DNA of 64,000 bases, from contig WPIO01000002.1 in assembly GCA_009760855.2 (NCBI GenBank), positions 1,953,501 through 2,017,500 of the forward strand, in the 5' to 3' direction. Within the stretch, counting starts at the first letter, position 1. Each line of letters begins with the position of its first letter. Under the pieces are notes generated by a model. The model ran no database searches and had not been told where the DNA came from. It saw only the letters and a list, made by a program, of their open reading frames with translations. Made by a program: the position numbers and the translations under genes. This document shows positions 41,165 through 52,783 of the stretch, piece after piece. Origin of the DNA: Cristatella mucedo. Taxonomy: Eukaryota > Bryozoa > Phylactolaemata > Cristatellidae.

Positions 41165-44100
41165 AAAATGGCCTAATGCAGGAAGCCTAATACCGGAAGA
41201 CGGTGCCGTCTGCGAAGTTCGTCCCAGGCGCTCCATCGCCTAGGAACGTCACCGGTACAACGACTACTCTAAGAAAAAAGGCACCCTCAATACTACATCG
41301 ATGAGCAGCAGGCGCTGCTGTGGAGGAAGTACCAGCTAGGCAGAGCAGGGCAAGGCGCCCCAGTTGCACCGTACCTAGCGTAATCGGAACAAGTGAAAAA
41401 AACGTACCCCTTTCTAAAGACGAATGCACTTCTCGGTCGGAATGAGATGGAAAATCTCAAGCGAACCTTGAATGGGCTCAGCAAGCAGTTCACGTCATGA
41501 TCAGAGCCAACATAAACCTTCACAGCAGTCTCCGGCGGAAATAAGGGCTTCTTTTTCACATTCTCGCCTCCTGACATAGAGCGCTCTAACTTTCGTTCTT
41601 GTTCGTTGCAGAATTCTTCCGAAAACCGAAGTTCTTGCGAACATCGTATACGTATGCGTATCGTATACGGAAACGATACAGCTAAGACCTGTTTAAAGTT
41701 ATTCTGATTGTTTTTTGACCGTAGCGCGTAAGAAATTACGTGCCTATGGACATCTAAACGCTTATCCGCTTCGGGCTGCTGGGTCTCCCACGCCGGCGGC
41801 TGCATTAGCTACGCCGGCGGCTAGTAACCTACTTGTTAGTTATAGTCGTCAGCAGCTGCTATCGCTTCGTCATCGTATATCAAATGCATTCCTAGATATT
41901 AATGTTGTTGCTAAGATTAATGAACTATGCATTAACAAAAGGAAAGCACCCCGTAGCCGCCGCGGTGGCCGGAACCGCCAGCTTAGACGCTGCTCGTTTG
42001 GTATTCCTAGCATTGTCTCGAACCGCTTAGCACGCTCCCCCGCATGCGTCACTGTAAATCTCTCAAACTTAGTGGTCATCAGGCCTGTTGTAACCCAATC
42101 GGCCAGACTTAACGCTTGCCTTTGGAATCCTCGCTCAATGTGCAATAAACCTCTAGTAATAAACGACCTTATTTCTGAAAATGGTATCGACCTGCTCGCC
42201 CTAACTGAAACTTGGCTGAAATCGATAAACTGCCCGACAATTAAAGACGCTACTCCATCTGGTTTCACGTTCTTTCACACCCCTAGATCAATCAAAACTG
42301 GAGGTGGAGTTGCTATGATCGTGTGCTCGAAATTCAACTTCAAGCCATTTGCGGTACCCTCGAAGCAGTCTTTTGAATCAATTGTCCTGATCTCACCCGA
42401 AAACAAGCTACCGATAGTGGCAGTAGTCTATCGCCCACCAGGTACCAAATCCTCCTTTATCTCAGATTTCTCCGATCTCATTTCGATTCTGTGTGCAAGA
42501 AATCGATCCTTCCTCGTTATGGGTGATTTCAACGTTCACTTTGATAACTTATCTGACGCTTTCAGCACCGAATTTCGTACATTGACAGACTCATTATCTC
42601 TTGTGACTCATGTGCATGGCCCTACCCACATCAAGGGTCACACACTCGACCAAATTTTTTCTCATATAACTGCACTTTGTCATCACCAGTTATCACCAAA
42701 TCCTGCTTATCTGACCACATGCAGATCTCATTCAATCTACAGTGTGTGCCCACATTCTCCTCTAAAATAACCTGTGAATCGCGAAACCTCAAGACCCTTG
42801 ACATCGATGCTGTCCGTGCGAGCATATCTGCTTCACCTTTGCTGCTCAGTCCTCCCTCCGATCTGTCATCACTGGTAGATTGCTACAACACGACACTAGC
42901 TGACACGCTCGACGAGTTTGCACCTTTGACAAAGCGCACTGTGCGCCCCCGCCCAGACGGCCTATGGTTTACCACAGACATTAAACTAGCCAAGTCTACT
43001 AAACGAAAGCTTGAAAAGGCATACAAAAGATCCGGACTAACTGTCCATCGACAGGCATATGAAGACTACTGTAGGTCGTACCAATCGATCCTAGCAAAGG
43101 CTAAGTCTAGCTTCTATAGAAACATTGTTGAATCACAGATGCACAATCCAAAAATGCTGATGTCGACAATAAACCATCTCCTCAACCGTTCCCAGGTTAG
43201 CTCCTTACCTGATGATCCTTGCGATGATCTAGCCGATCGCTTCTCTCGATTCTTTGTGCAGAAGATAGACAAAATCAGGGAATCCATCCCTGCGATGACA
43301 ACCTTCCTACTAGAATGCTGTTCCTTGGTTCCTGGCTGCGCCTCAATGTCTGCATTTAAACAGGTCACTAGTGATGTAGTCCTAAAGCTCGTATCTCAAT
43401 CAAAGAAGACAACAAGTCCACTGGACCCTATTCCCACTGTCCTGCTCCTACGTTGCATTGATCTGCTGCTGCCATGCATAACCAACATCATTAATATGTC
43501 ATTAGCCTCAGGTCAGGTCCCAGCACCTTTCAAAAAAGCTGTAGTCAGGCCACTTCTCAAGAAAGCTACACTAGACCAAGAGAACTTAAGCAACTACCGC
43601 CCAGTCTCCCTTCTACCATTCCTATCAAAGACACTGGAACGGGTCGTGGCAGACCAGCTGAACTCGTATATCGAAACCTCACACCTTCTAGTAAGTTCCA
43701 GTCTGGCTTTAGAGCTAATCACTCCACAGAGTCAGCATTGCTTCGGGTATACAACGACCTACTTAGGAATGCAGACATGGGTAGAGTGTCTCTGCTTGTT
43801 TTGCTCGATCTTTCGGCAGCTTTTGATACCATCGATCACAAAGTACTTCTAGAGCGCCTCTCATCTCGCCTGGGCATCACTGGCACTGCTCTGCAGTGGT
43901 TCAGGTCCTATCTCAGTGGGAGACTCCAGAGTGTTGACGTGAATGGACAAAGATCATCTGAAGTACCTCTAAAATATGGAGTACCTCAGGGCTCTGTGCT
44001 AGGTCCGGTCCTTTTCACCGTTTATACTCTCCCTCTCGCTGATGTGATTGCCAAGCACAATCTAGGCTTTCACTTCTATGCGGATGACACTCAGTTGTAC

Positions 44101-45182
44101 CTTTGCTTTGATCCCTCCCAGCCTTCGAGCACCTCAAATTCTCTCAACTCACTTGCTGCATGCATTGATGACATCCGATCATGGATGGCAGCAAATTTTC
44201 TAAAACTAAACGATGATAAAACTAACTTACTACTTATGGGCAAACCTAGTGTTATTCAGAAATGGGAAAGGCTGACTTTCAAAATTGGCTCTGCCAGCAT
44301 ATCTCCAGTTGAATCAGCTGGAAATCTAGGTGTCATATTCCAAAGCGACCTCTCGTTAGACGACCACATCAGCTTCACAGTCAAATCAGCCTATTTTCAG
44401 CTTCATAACATTGCTAAAATTAGGGCTTGTTTAGATAAGTATACCACGTCCAAGTTGGTCCATGCATTCGTGACATCTCGTCTCGACTTCTGCAACTCAC
44501 TGCTTACTGGCCTACCAGCATGTGCGATCAGGCGATTGCAGCTGGTGCAAAACTCTGCAGCTAGGCTTGTCTGTCGTGAGCGTCGCAGTTGCCACATTAC
44601 TCCACTTCTCGCCGACCTGCACTGGTTACCAGTCAAGCAACGGATTGACTTCAAGGTTTTGTCGCTCACTTTTAGGTCTCTTCATTCTATGGCTTCAGCC
44701 TATCTTTCAGAGATACTACCCCATCAGGCAAAGCATCGTACCACTCGCTTTTCGGAATCCAACAGTCTAGAAATACCTCGTACAAACCTTAAATCCTTTG
44801 GAGACCGTGCATTTAGCTCGTATGCTCCCACAGCCTGGAACTCCCTCCCGACCTGCATCAGAACATCCCCTGACCTGACCACATTTAAAAGAAACTTAAA
44901 AACATACCTATTTAGGACAGCATTTAGTGGGTCCTTGTGATTCGTCCTCGATGTGCTTATGCGTGCTGACACTGTTCATGCTGCCACCAACCACATTTGC
45001 ATGCTGACCCAGTGCATGTAACCCCTAACCATGTTATTAATTTTGTTTGTTTTTCAAGCATGATTTTACTTACTATTCTATTGCGTATCACTTTGCAGCA
45101 AATGTAAAGCACCTAGAAAGAGATTAAGTTCTCTGAGGGCACTTTATCAAGTGCAATATTATTATTATTATTATTATTATTA
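41165..45182 (+). mobile_element. LINE copy A, nearly full length (CR1/L2-like)
   Basis: A non-LTR retrotransposon with a 5-prime untranslated part shared with 540-690, one long ORF region carrying apurinic-type endonuclease then reverse transcriptase, a 3-prime UTR with GCATGCTGCCACCAACCA, the AAAGCACCTAGAAAGAG tail and a terminal ATT repeat (45153-45182). The RT phrasing (DLSAAFDTIDH, YGVPQGSVLGPVLF) is of the CR1/L2 superfamily. The exact 5-prime end is uncertain. Confidence 0.9.
41715..44940 (+). pseudogene. LINE ORF: endonuclease plus reverse transcriptase, two shifts
   Basis: Basic N-terminus (RSRRGGRNRQLRR), then endonuclease motifs LNACLWNPRSMCNK, ALTETWL, VVYRPPG and MGDFNVHF, with LSDH in the next frame. 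The first frameshift is near 42675. The RT follows: NYRPVSLLPFLSKTLERVV, then after a 1-nt loss near 43687 DLSAAFDTIDHK, GVPQGSVLGPVLF, FYADDTQLYL (catalytic DD present), and a C-terminal region ending at 44940. Apart from the two shifts it is intact, so it was active recently. No separate ORF1 is seen. Confidence 0.9.
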
Positions 45183-45459
45183 CTGTCAAGCATTACTACG
45201 TGGCATAAAATAGTCCGGTTATAGAAGCACCCTAGCGATTGATATTCATAGCAAAGTCGTACTTCGCACTAGAAGCAACGTGGGTGGTGCGATCCACGGT
45301 CCGCAGCTTGTGCCCGCAGCCCCCAGCTCGTGCTGTGGGTCCTCGGGCAAGCCATCGCGGCACCAGGCCCAGTCACCATAGCCATCGTCTCCCCCCCCCC
45401 CCCGCTGCAGCTGCTGCCGCACACACTACTACCGCAGGGGAGGGACGGAGGGCTGAAAA
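45183..45459. other. Unassigned spacer with a C homopolymer
   Basis: No gene. It contains a C run of about 13 bases at about 45391 and Ala/His-rich low-complexity frames. Confidence 0.4.
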
Positions 45460-45720
45460 CGTCGGTGTTGCGTGCCAGTGGGCCGCCAGCCGTTGTTAAT
45501 GCACATCCGGCTTTGTCGGCTGCTTGATTGCATGCAAGCCAGCAGAACCTCTAGGGAAGAGCTATTTATAGGTAGAGGGAGAGGGTGAGCGAGCTAAACC
45601 TTAGCCGTGGAACGACGGACGGCTCGCGGCCGCTGCTCTTGTCAGAAGGTTTGCATCGCCTCTGCACTGCCGCATGCTTGCCTTGATTGCTTGCTTCCGG
45701 TGCGCAGCTCTGAGAGATGA
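45460..45720 (+). repeat. Repeat shared with 800-1050
   Basis: Contains GGCTTTGTCGGCTGCTTGA, the TATA-bearing AGAGCTATTTATAGG and TGCCGCATGCTTGCCT, all also at 800-1050. It lies directly against a LINE body starting at 45722. A LINE 5-prime region with an internal deletion is the likeliest explanation. Confidence 0.65.
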
Positions 45721-45721
45721 T

Positions 45722-46735
45722 CTTACCAATCGATCCTAGCAAAGGCCAAGTCTAGCTTCTATGGAAAACATTGTTGAATTTCAGATGGGCAATCAAAAAT
45801 GCTAATGTCGCCGATCAACCGTCTCTTCAACCGTTCCCAGGATAGCTCCTTACTAAATGCTCCCTGTGATGATCTTGCTGATCGCTTCTCAGGCTTCATC
45901 GTCAACAAGACAGACAAGGTCAGGGAGACCATCCTTATTAATGATAGCTTTCCTCCTGTAATCCTGTCCCTCAATTCTACGCAGCACCTCAATTTCTACA
46001 TTCAAGGTGGCCACTAGTGCATAGATCTCTGCTGCCATGCATAACGAACATAATTAATATGTCACTAGCCACAGGTCATGTCCCCCGCACCTATAAAAAA
46101 GGCTGTAATCAGGCCACTACTTAAGAAAGCAATATTAGATCAAGATAACTTGAGCAACTTAGTCCAGTCTCACTTCTACCGTTACTACCAAAGACACAGG
46201 AATTGAAATTTAAACTTCAAACCTAGATAGTAAGTTCCGATTTGGTTTTAGAGCTAATTCCTTGACAGAGTCAGCATTGCTTCTTAGGAATGCAGGCTAA
46301 GGTAGAGTCTCTCTGCTTGTTTCAATCGATCTTTCTGCAGCTTTTGATACCATCGATCACAAATCCTTCTCTAGCATCTCTCTTTTTTCCCGGGCAGCAC
46401 TAGCACTGCACTACAATGGTTTAAGTCCAATCTCAGTGAGAGACTTCAGAGTGTGGATTAAAAAAATATCTGGGTACCTCAGGACTCTTTGCTTGGTCGT
46501 TCTTTTCACGGTTCATAGTCTCCCTCTTCCTGCTGTGATAGCCAGGCACAACCTAGGATATCACTTCTATGCAAATGCTGCCCAGTTGTACTTCTACTTT
46601 GATCCCTCCCAGCCCTCCAGTGCGGCGAATTTTTTCAACTCCCCTGCTGCATGAATTGATGACATCTGCACACGGATGACAGCAAACTTTCTTAAATTGA
46701 TATATGATAAAACCAACTTACTAGTTATGGACAAA
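45722..46735 (+). mobile_element. Old LINE copy C, 5-prime part
   Basis: A diverged RT region (TACCAATCGATCCTAGCAAA through CCAACTTACTAGTTATGGAC) with many stops. It breaks off at 46735 where LINE copy B begins, and resumes in register at 48500, giving a nested arrangement. Confidence 0.85.
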
Positions 46736-48499
46736 TCAACAAGTCCACTGGACCCTATTCCCACTGTTCTGCTCCTACGTTGCATTGATCTGGTGCTGCC
46801 ATGCATAACCAACATCATTAATATGTCATTAGCCTCAGGTCATGTCCCAGCACCTTTCAAAAAAGCTGTAGTCAGGCCACTTCTCAAGAAAGCTACACTA
46901 GACCAAGAAAACTTAAGTATCTACCGCCCAGTCTCCCTTCTACCATTCCTATCAAAGACACTGGAACGGGTCGTGGCAGACCAGCTGAACTCCTATATCG
47001 AAACCTCAGACCTTGCTAGTAAGTTCCAGTCTGGCTTTAGAGCTAATCACTCCACAGAGTCAGCATTGCTTAGGGTATACAACGACCTGCTTAGGAATGC
47101 AGACATGGGTAGAGTGTCTCTGCTTGTTTTGCTCGATCTTTCGGCAGCAGATTTTGATACCATCGATCACAAAGTACTTCTAGAGCGCCTCTCATCTCGC
47201 CTGGGCATCACTGGCACTGCTCTGCAGTGGTTCAGGTCCTATCTCAGTGGGAGACTCCAGAGTATTGACGTGAATGGACAAAGATCATCTGAAGTACCTC
47301 TAAAATATGGAGTACCTCAGGGCTCTGTGCTAGGTCAGGTCCTTTTCACCGTTTATACTCTCCCTCTTGCTGATGTGATTGCCAAGCACAATCTAGGCTT
47401 TCACTTCTATGCGGATGACACTCAGTTGTACCTTTGCTTTGATCCCTCCCAGCCTTCGAGCACCTCAAATTCTCTCAACTCACTTGCTGCATGCATTGAT
47501 GACATCCGCACATGGATGGCAGCAAATTTTCTAAAACTAAACGATGATAAAACTAACTTACTAGTTATGGGCAAACCCAGTGTGATTCAGAAATGGGAAA
47601 GGCTGACTTTCAAAATTGGCTCTGCCAGCATATCTCCAGTTGAATCAGCTGGAAATCTAGGTGTCATATTCCAAAGCGACCTCTCGTTAGACGACCACAT
47701 CAGCTCCACAGTCAAATCAGCCTATTTTCAGCTTCATAACATTGCTAAAATTAGGGCTTGTTTAGATAAGTATACCACGTCCAAGTTGGTCCATGCATTC
47801 GTGACATCTCGTCTCGACTTCTGCAACTCACTGCTTACTGGCCTACCAGCATGTGCGATCAGGCGATTGCAGCTGGTGCAAAACTCTGCAGCTAGGCTTG
47901 TCTGTCGTGAGCGTCGCAGTTGCCACATTACTCCACTTCTCGCCGACCTGCACTGGCTACCAGTGAGGCAACGGATTGACTTCAAGGTTTTGTCGCTCAC
48001 TTTTAGGTCTCTTCATTCTATAGCTCCAGCCTATCTTTCAGATATACTACCCCATCAGGCAAAGCATCGTACCACTCGCTTTTCGGAATCCAACAGTCTG
48101 GAAATACCTCGTACAAACCTCAAATCCTTTGGAGACCGTGCATTTAGTTCATATGCCCCCAAAGCCTGGAACTCACTCCCGACCTGCACCAGAACATCCC
48201 CTGACCTGACCGCATTAAAAGAAACTTCAAAACACACCTATTTAGGACAGCATTTAGTGGGTCCCTGTGATTCGTCCTTGATGTGCTTATGCGTGCTGAC
48301 ACTGTGCATGCTGCCACTAACCACATTTGCATGCTGACCCTGTACATGTCACCCCTAACCATATTATTCATTTTGTTTGTTTTTCAAGCATGATTTTACT
48401 TACTATTCTATTGCATATCACTTTGCAGCAAATGTAAAGCGCCTAGAAAGATATTAAGTTCTCTGAGGGCACTTTATCAAGTGCAATATTATTATTATT
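46736..48499 (+). mobile_element. Young LINE copy B, 5-prime truncated, nested in copy C
   Basis: Starts within the RT domain (AAGTCCACTGGACCC) and runs to the ATT tail (48488-48499). It is about 97-98% identical to copy A by eye. An RT frame from 46676 to 48337 is open (553 codons including a few copy-C codons), with DLSAAD at the A motif (a 3-nt insertion against copy A), FYADDTQLYL and an intact C-terminal region. It lacks the endonuclease, so it is a dead-on-arrival insertion. Confidence 0.9.
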
Positions 48500-48810
48500 A
48501 AGTGTGATTCAGAAATTTTTAAACCTTCCCTCCCCCATAATCGGCTCCACTAGCACATCTCCTGTTGAATCTGCACGAAATCTAGATGGCCTGTTTCAAA
48601 GTGACCTTTCGTTAGACGACCACATCAGCTCCACAATAAAGTCAGCCTACTTTCAGCTATACAACATTGCTAAAATCTATGTTATGTTTGTAGTCATGGA
48701 GCACGTTACCACTAAACATTCGATCATGCTCCCTTAGCATATGTAATGTGCCTAGAAAGAGAGTAAGTTCTTTGAGGGCCCTATACAAATGTATTATTGC
48801 TATTATGTAC
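48500..48810 (+). mobile_element. Old LINE copy C, 3-prime part
   Basis: Continues copy C (AGTGTGATTCAGAAAT, equivalent to about 47578 in copy B) after the nested copy. An internal deletion at about 48678 joins the RT end to the 3-prime UTR. It ends with GGGCCCTATACAAATGTATT and a decayed ATT run. Confidence 0.85.
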
Positions 48811-49199
48811 TATAATTCCCAGTTGCAATAAATAAACTTATTACATCGAATGGAAAAAACGACTCCTCCGTTTAAAATGGCACAAACATTGCTTGGCTAC
48901 TTAGCTATTGCTTAGCAATATGCAACTCATACGCGTTTCTCTTGCACCGCTCTCATAGCCAGTCATCGACAGAAGTCTCTATCGATCGTGCTGCACTAGA
49001 AATTGCAAGACTTCTTGTGGATTCATTGTCTGGGGACGCCTCCTGGCAATGGCTTTCAGCTCACCACAAGTTCCTCTCCACCTAAATGCTTGCTGTCTCC
49101 AAGAGTAAGACTCATCCAGAAACTTGCACTTACAACCTCGAGATGGGTTGTCTACATTCCCCAATTTTAATTGAGATTTAGTTTTCCCCAAACCGTCTC

Positions 49200-50510
49200 T
49201 TCCTCTGAGTGGGTGATTATAACATTCATTTCGATCCAAATAATCTCATATTTTCAAAATTGCATCGCTTAATTACTTCCTTTTTTTCGGCTCGATTTCA
49301 TGACACCACCCACTACACGGGTAAGATATTCGATCAGAGACTGTCCCAGAGTTGTATGCCATCAACCCCCACTGTTAAAGATTCTGCACATCTAACAATG
49401 TGTAAATCTCATTCGGTAGACAGTTTCTGTCACCTTCGGTATTGAGAATCTTCTGCAAATAAGAAAACCTTGAAACCCTTGACATTGATGCTGTCCAACT
49501 GAAAATAGCTTTCTTGTCACAGCTGCTCAATCCTCTTCTGACCTACCCTGACAGCGGGATAGCTACAATGCGACATTAGCCGAGGTTATAGACAAGTATG
49601 CTCCTCTGACTTAGCACACTTTACAGCCTTTTCCAGATGACCTATGGTTTGAGCACACGGTAAGCTAGCAATGACTACTAAGCATAAGCTTGAGAAAGGA
49701 TACAAAAGATCAGTACTAACTGCCGATGGACTGGCATATAAAGACTACTCTTAGACTATACCAATATATTCAAGTTAAAATGCCAAGTCTAGCTTTTCAA
49801 AAAGTGGAATCACAGATGCACAATCCAAAAATGCTCATGTCGACTATCAACCGGCTGTTTAACTACTTCCAGATCAGCACCTTATGTAATCATCTCTGTG
49901 GCTATTTAGGAGATCGTTTCTCTTCACTTTTGTATCCAGCAATATGTTTAAGATAAGAGTCTATTCCCAAAGTAAATTCCCCCACTGGACTCATCTCTGT
50001 CAGCTCCTTGCAGTAACTCAATATCAACCTTCAAGCCAGTCAACAATGACTCTTAACCATAAAGTTCATTTCCCACTCTAAGAAGACTATTAGCCCCCTG
50101 GACCCTGTAGCAACGGTTTTTCTCCTGAGAAGATAGGTCTGCTTTGCAAAATAACATAAACCAAGTGTCCCTAGTCCCAGCTCTTATCCATGACTGAACG
50201 TTGGTGCGACCAAGGACACAATCAGTAGCCTAGCAGCATCCTCAAAAACAGGCTGCTTCTAGGCTACTGATTAAAAAGACAAATATGTATAAGAACTTTA
50301 CCGCCTAGTCCTCTCTATTGCTTCTTCTACCAACGATACAAGAACGAGTAATGGCTGACCAACTAAACTCTGATATAAAAACTTCAAGCCTAGCAAGCAA
50401 GTTCTAGCTATGTTTTAGAGCTTAGCACTTCACAGAGTCAGAAATGCTGTGAGGTTTAAAGACCTGCTTACATATGCAGACATAAGTAGTCTGCCTTTCT
50501 CCTGGAGCTA
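49200..50510 (+). mobile_element. Old LINE copy D, endonuclease to RT
   Basis: Encodes a degraded MGDYNIHFD-type endonuclease motif at about 49209. RT pieces follow (VESQMHNPKMLMSTINRLFN at about 49806, a KTSSLASKF-like segment at about 50380), with frequent stops. It stops near 50510 against unrelated sequence. Confidence 0.75.
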
Positions 50511-51227
50511 GTGTGATGAGCAGATTGGAGTGTGGAGCAAAGACAGCAGAGAAATTGCCAGTACAAGTAGCAATTGCTAGGCTGGCACACGCTATTGACA
50601 GGCAATTACTGTATTACTAAGGAAACCACAAAGGAAAAGTATCTGTAACCAACTATATAATAACCACAAGGTGATTTTGTATGCATAAGCATTAGACATG
50701 AAAAGCATAGTCAATGTTAACTAATGTACATTCTAAGGCTTTTGACGATTTTGCCTGACGAAGAAACACCGTTTCTAATAGAACATAACACTTACTGAAG
50801 AACAGCACTCACACAATTTCATTACAAACAATAGAAAGAATGACAGTGCGAGCATGTCACCATAAACCCACAAGACCTCGTATGTGAACATAGTTTGCAA
50901 TTTGAATGCAATGTTGATTTGAATGCATAGTTTGCAATTTGAACATTATTTGCTTGAAAATCAAATGTGGCAGTGATACAGGTACGCCATGGTGCACACA
51001 ACAAACCAACAAACGCGATCAACTTTCAATTATTTCTGAAAACTGCATATGACAAATGCATAAATCACGGCATAATACGACGAAAAAAGACATTGCTTAA
51101 AAATCCGAAAACATTGTTTTCAAGTCAAACATGCGTGGAGTCTCGCTGATCGACCGTATAACGAAAGTGGAACTGCAGGCTTTCCATGAAATGGGCCTAA
51201 GCAACCGAGAAGAGTTGCAGACTTAAA
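50511..51227. other. Unassigned insertion between LINE D parts
   Basis: About 700 bp without LINE similarity separate RT pieces that are collinear in the LINE, so it may be an inserted element. The word GAATGCATAGTTTGCAATTTGAA and variants recur at about 50890-50945. No transposase frame or clear inverted ends. Confidence 0.45.
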
Positions 51228-51730
51228 ATCGGCCACATTAACTCCCTTGCTACATGTATTGATGACAGCCTCACATGGATGGCAGCAAACTTTCTTAAAT
51301 TGAATGAGGATGAAACCAACTAACTAGTTATTGGCTAACCAAGAGTGATTCAGAAATGGGAAAGGCCAACGCTCAAAATTGGCTCTGCCAGCATCTGTTG
51401 AATCTGCACAAATCTAGGTGTCATGTTCCAAAGTGACCTTTCGTTAGACAGCCACATTAGCTCCAGAGTCAAGTCTGCCTACTTTCAGTTACATAACATT
51501 GCTAAAATTCGGGCTTGATTAGACAGGGATACCTCTTCTGAACTGGTCCGTGCATTTGTGACATGCCACCTTGACGTTTCTAATTCACTCCTTGCTGGCA
51601 TACCGGTACGTGCAATCAGACGCTTACAGCTGGTGCAAATTTTGCAGCTAGGCTTGTCTGTCGTGAGTGTCGCAGTTGCCACATCACACCGCTTATCGTC
51701 GACCTGCACTGGCTCATAGTCAAGCAACGC
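51228..51730 (+). mobile_element. Old LINE copy D, 3-prime RT part
   Basis: Collinear with 44145-44640 of copy A (TGGATGGCAGCAAACTTTCT, TTCCAAAGTGACCTTTCGTT). Stops and small deletions are frequent. It joins a reversed LINE end at 51731. Confidence 0.8.
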
Positions 51731-51915
51731 AGAAGAACAGAGAACTCAATATCTTTGTAGGTGCTTTACATTAGCTGCAAAGGAAACACGATCGAATGCT
51801 TGGTGGCAGCATGCTCGATAATCAGTAAGAACAACGTGGTTAGGGGTGACATGTGCAGGGTCAGCATGCAAGTATGGTTAGTGGCAGCATGCACAGTGTC
51901 AGCACGCATAAGTAC
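51731..51915 (-). mobile_element. LINE 3-prime end, reversed
   Basis: Reverse complement of the LINE 3-prime UTR (TTAGTGGCAGCATGCACAGT, and GAACTCAATATCTTTGTAGG at the tail). Its abrupt inverted junction with copy D marks an inversion or a twin-priming-like event. Confidence 0.8.
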
Positions 51916-52775
51916 ATACAGCTTTAGGGGAAAGCTGGATTTTTAGGGCTTTTATGATTTCCCTCAATAGTGAGTTACTTGCTTCGCGATTCAAATAACT
52001 AAAGACACTGTCTCAAAAAGATTTGATGTTGCGTAGAGACGATGCGAAACGATCAGTGAAAAAATAGAGGAGCTGATATTAAAAAGGGAGGCCTAAATAA
52101 ATAGTAAAATTCTACAGGATTAATGCGTCAGCATTATCTATGAATAACTCCGGCATCACTGAATTTTGTTGCTAATTAAGTAGCCAGAGAGGTTTTATAA
52201 CCACTCGGATCGAGCAATTTCAATGGGAATGTGAACGTAAAACCGAGTGCAAACATAAAAAAGAGGATCAGAAGGCATTTCTCCTACGGGCATACAGTGG
52301 GGGTCCTAGGTAATTAACATAATCCATTGCCGAACCACGTTAGTAAACCAGATCTTTTTAGCCCAAATCTTGAGTTCCCATTGGAAGCATGGACAATTTT
52401 TTTGAATCATTCACGAGGCAGGCAAAAATCGTGGCATAAAAATTGAAAACAACTATTGTTTAAAATGCTGGGGTTCAGGGGAAGATACGGATGAAGGTTT
52501 GAAGGAGCGCACTTTAATCTTCCTCAGGAGCCTTTTCGGGACCCACTTAAGAGCAGCTCTGAAGCTAACAGCCAAAAATTTCGCAACTTTCAAACTGCTC
52601 GAAGCAAAGAAAAAACAAAACCAAGAATCACAGGAAAACTGGACAATAATTACACTTAAATATACATACTCAGCACATAATACAAAATTAAATACTTTAA
52701 AAATAAAAAGCGCCATAACGCAACTTTATTTAACCAACTTTCTATTGGCCAAATGACAAGAGGCCGCCATTTACG
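51916..52775. other. Unassigned stretch
   Basis: No recognisable gene. Overlapping frames at 52453-52756 on both strands are AT-rich and without a domain. Confidence 0.4.
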
Positions 52776-52783
52776 CGCTACCA

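Noticed and set aside
44403-44669. Minus-strand 88-codon frame present in several LINE copies (also at 130-396 and 47734-48000)
   Set aside because: It is the antisense of the conserved RT C-terminal coding region. Its recurrence reflects LINE copies, not an independent gene.
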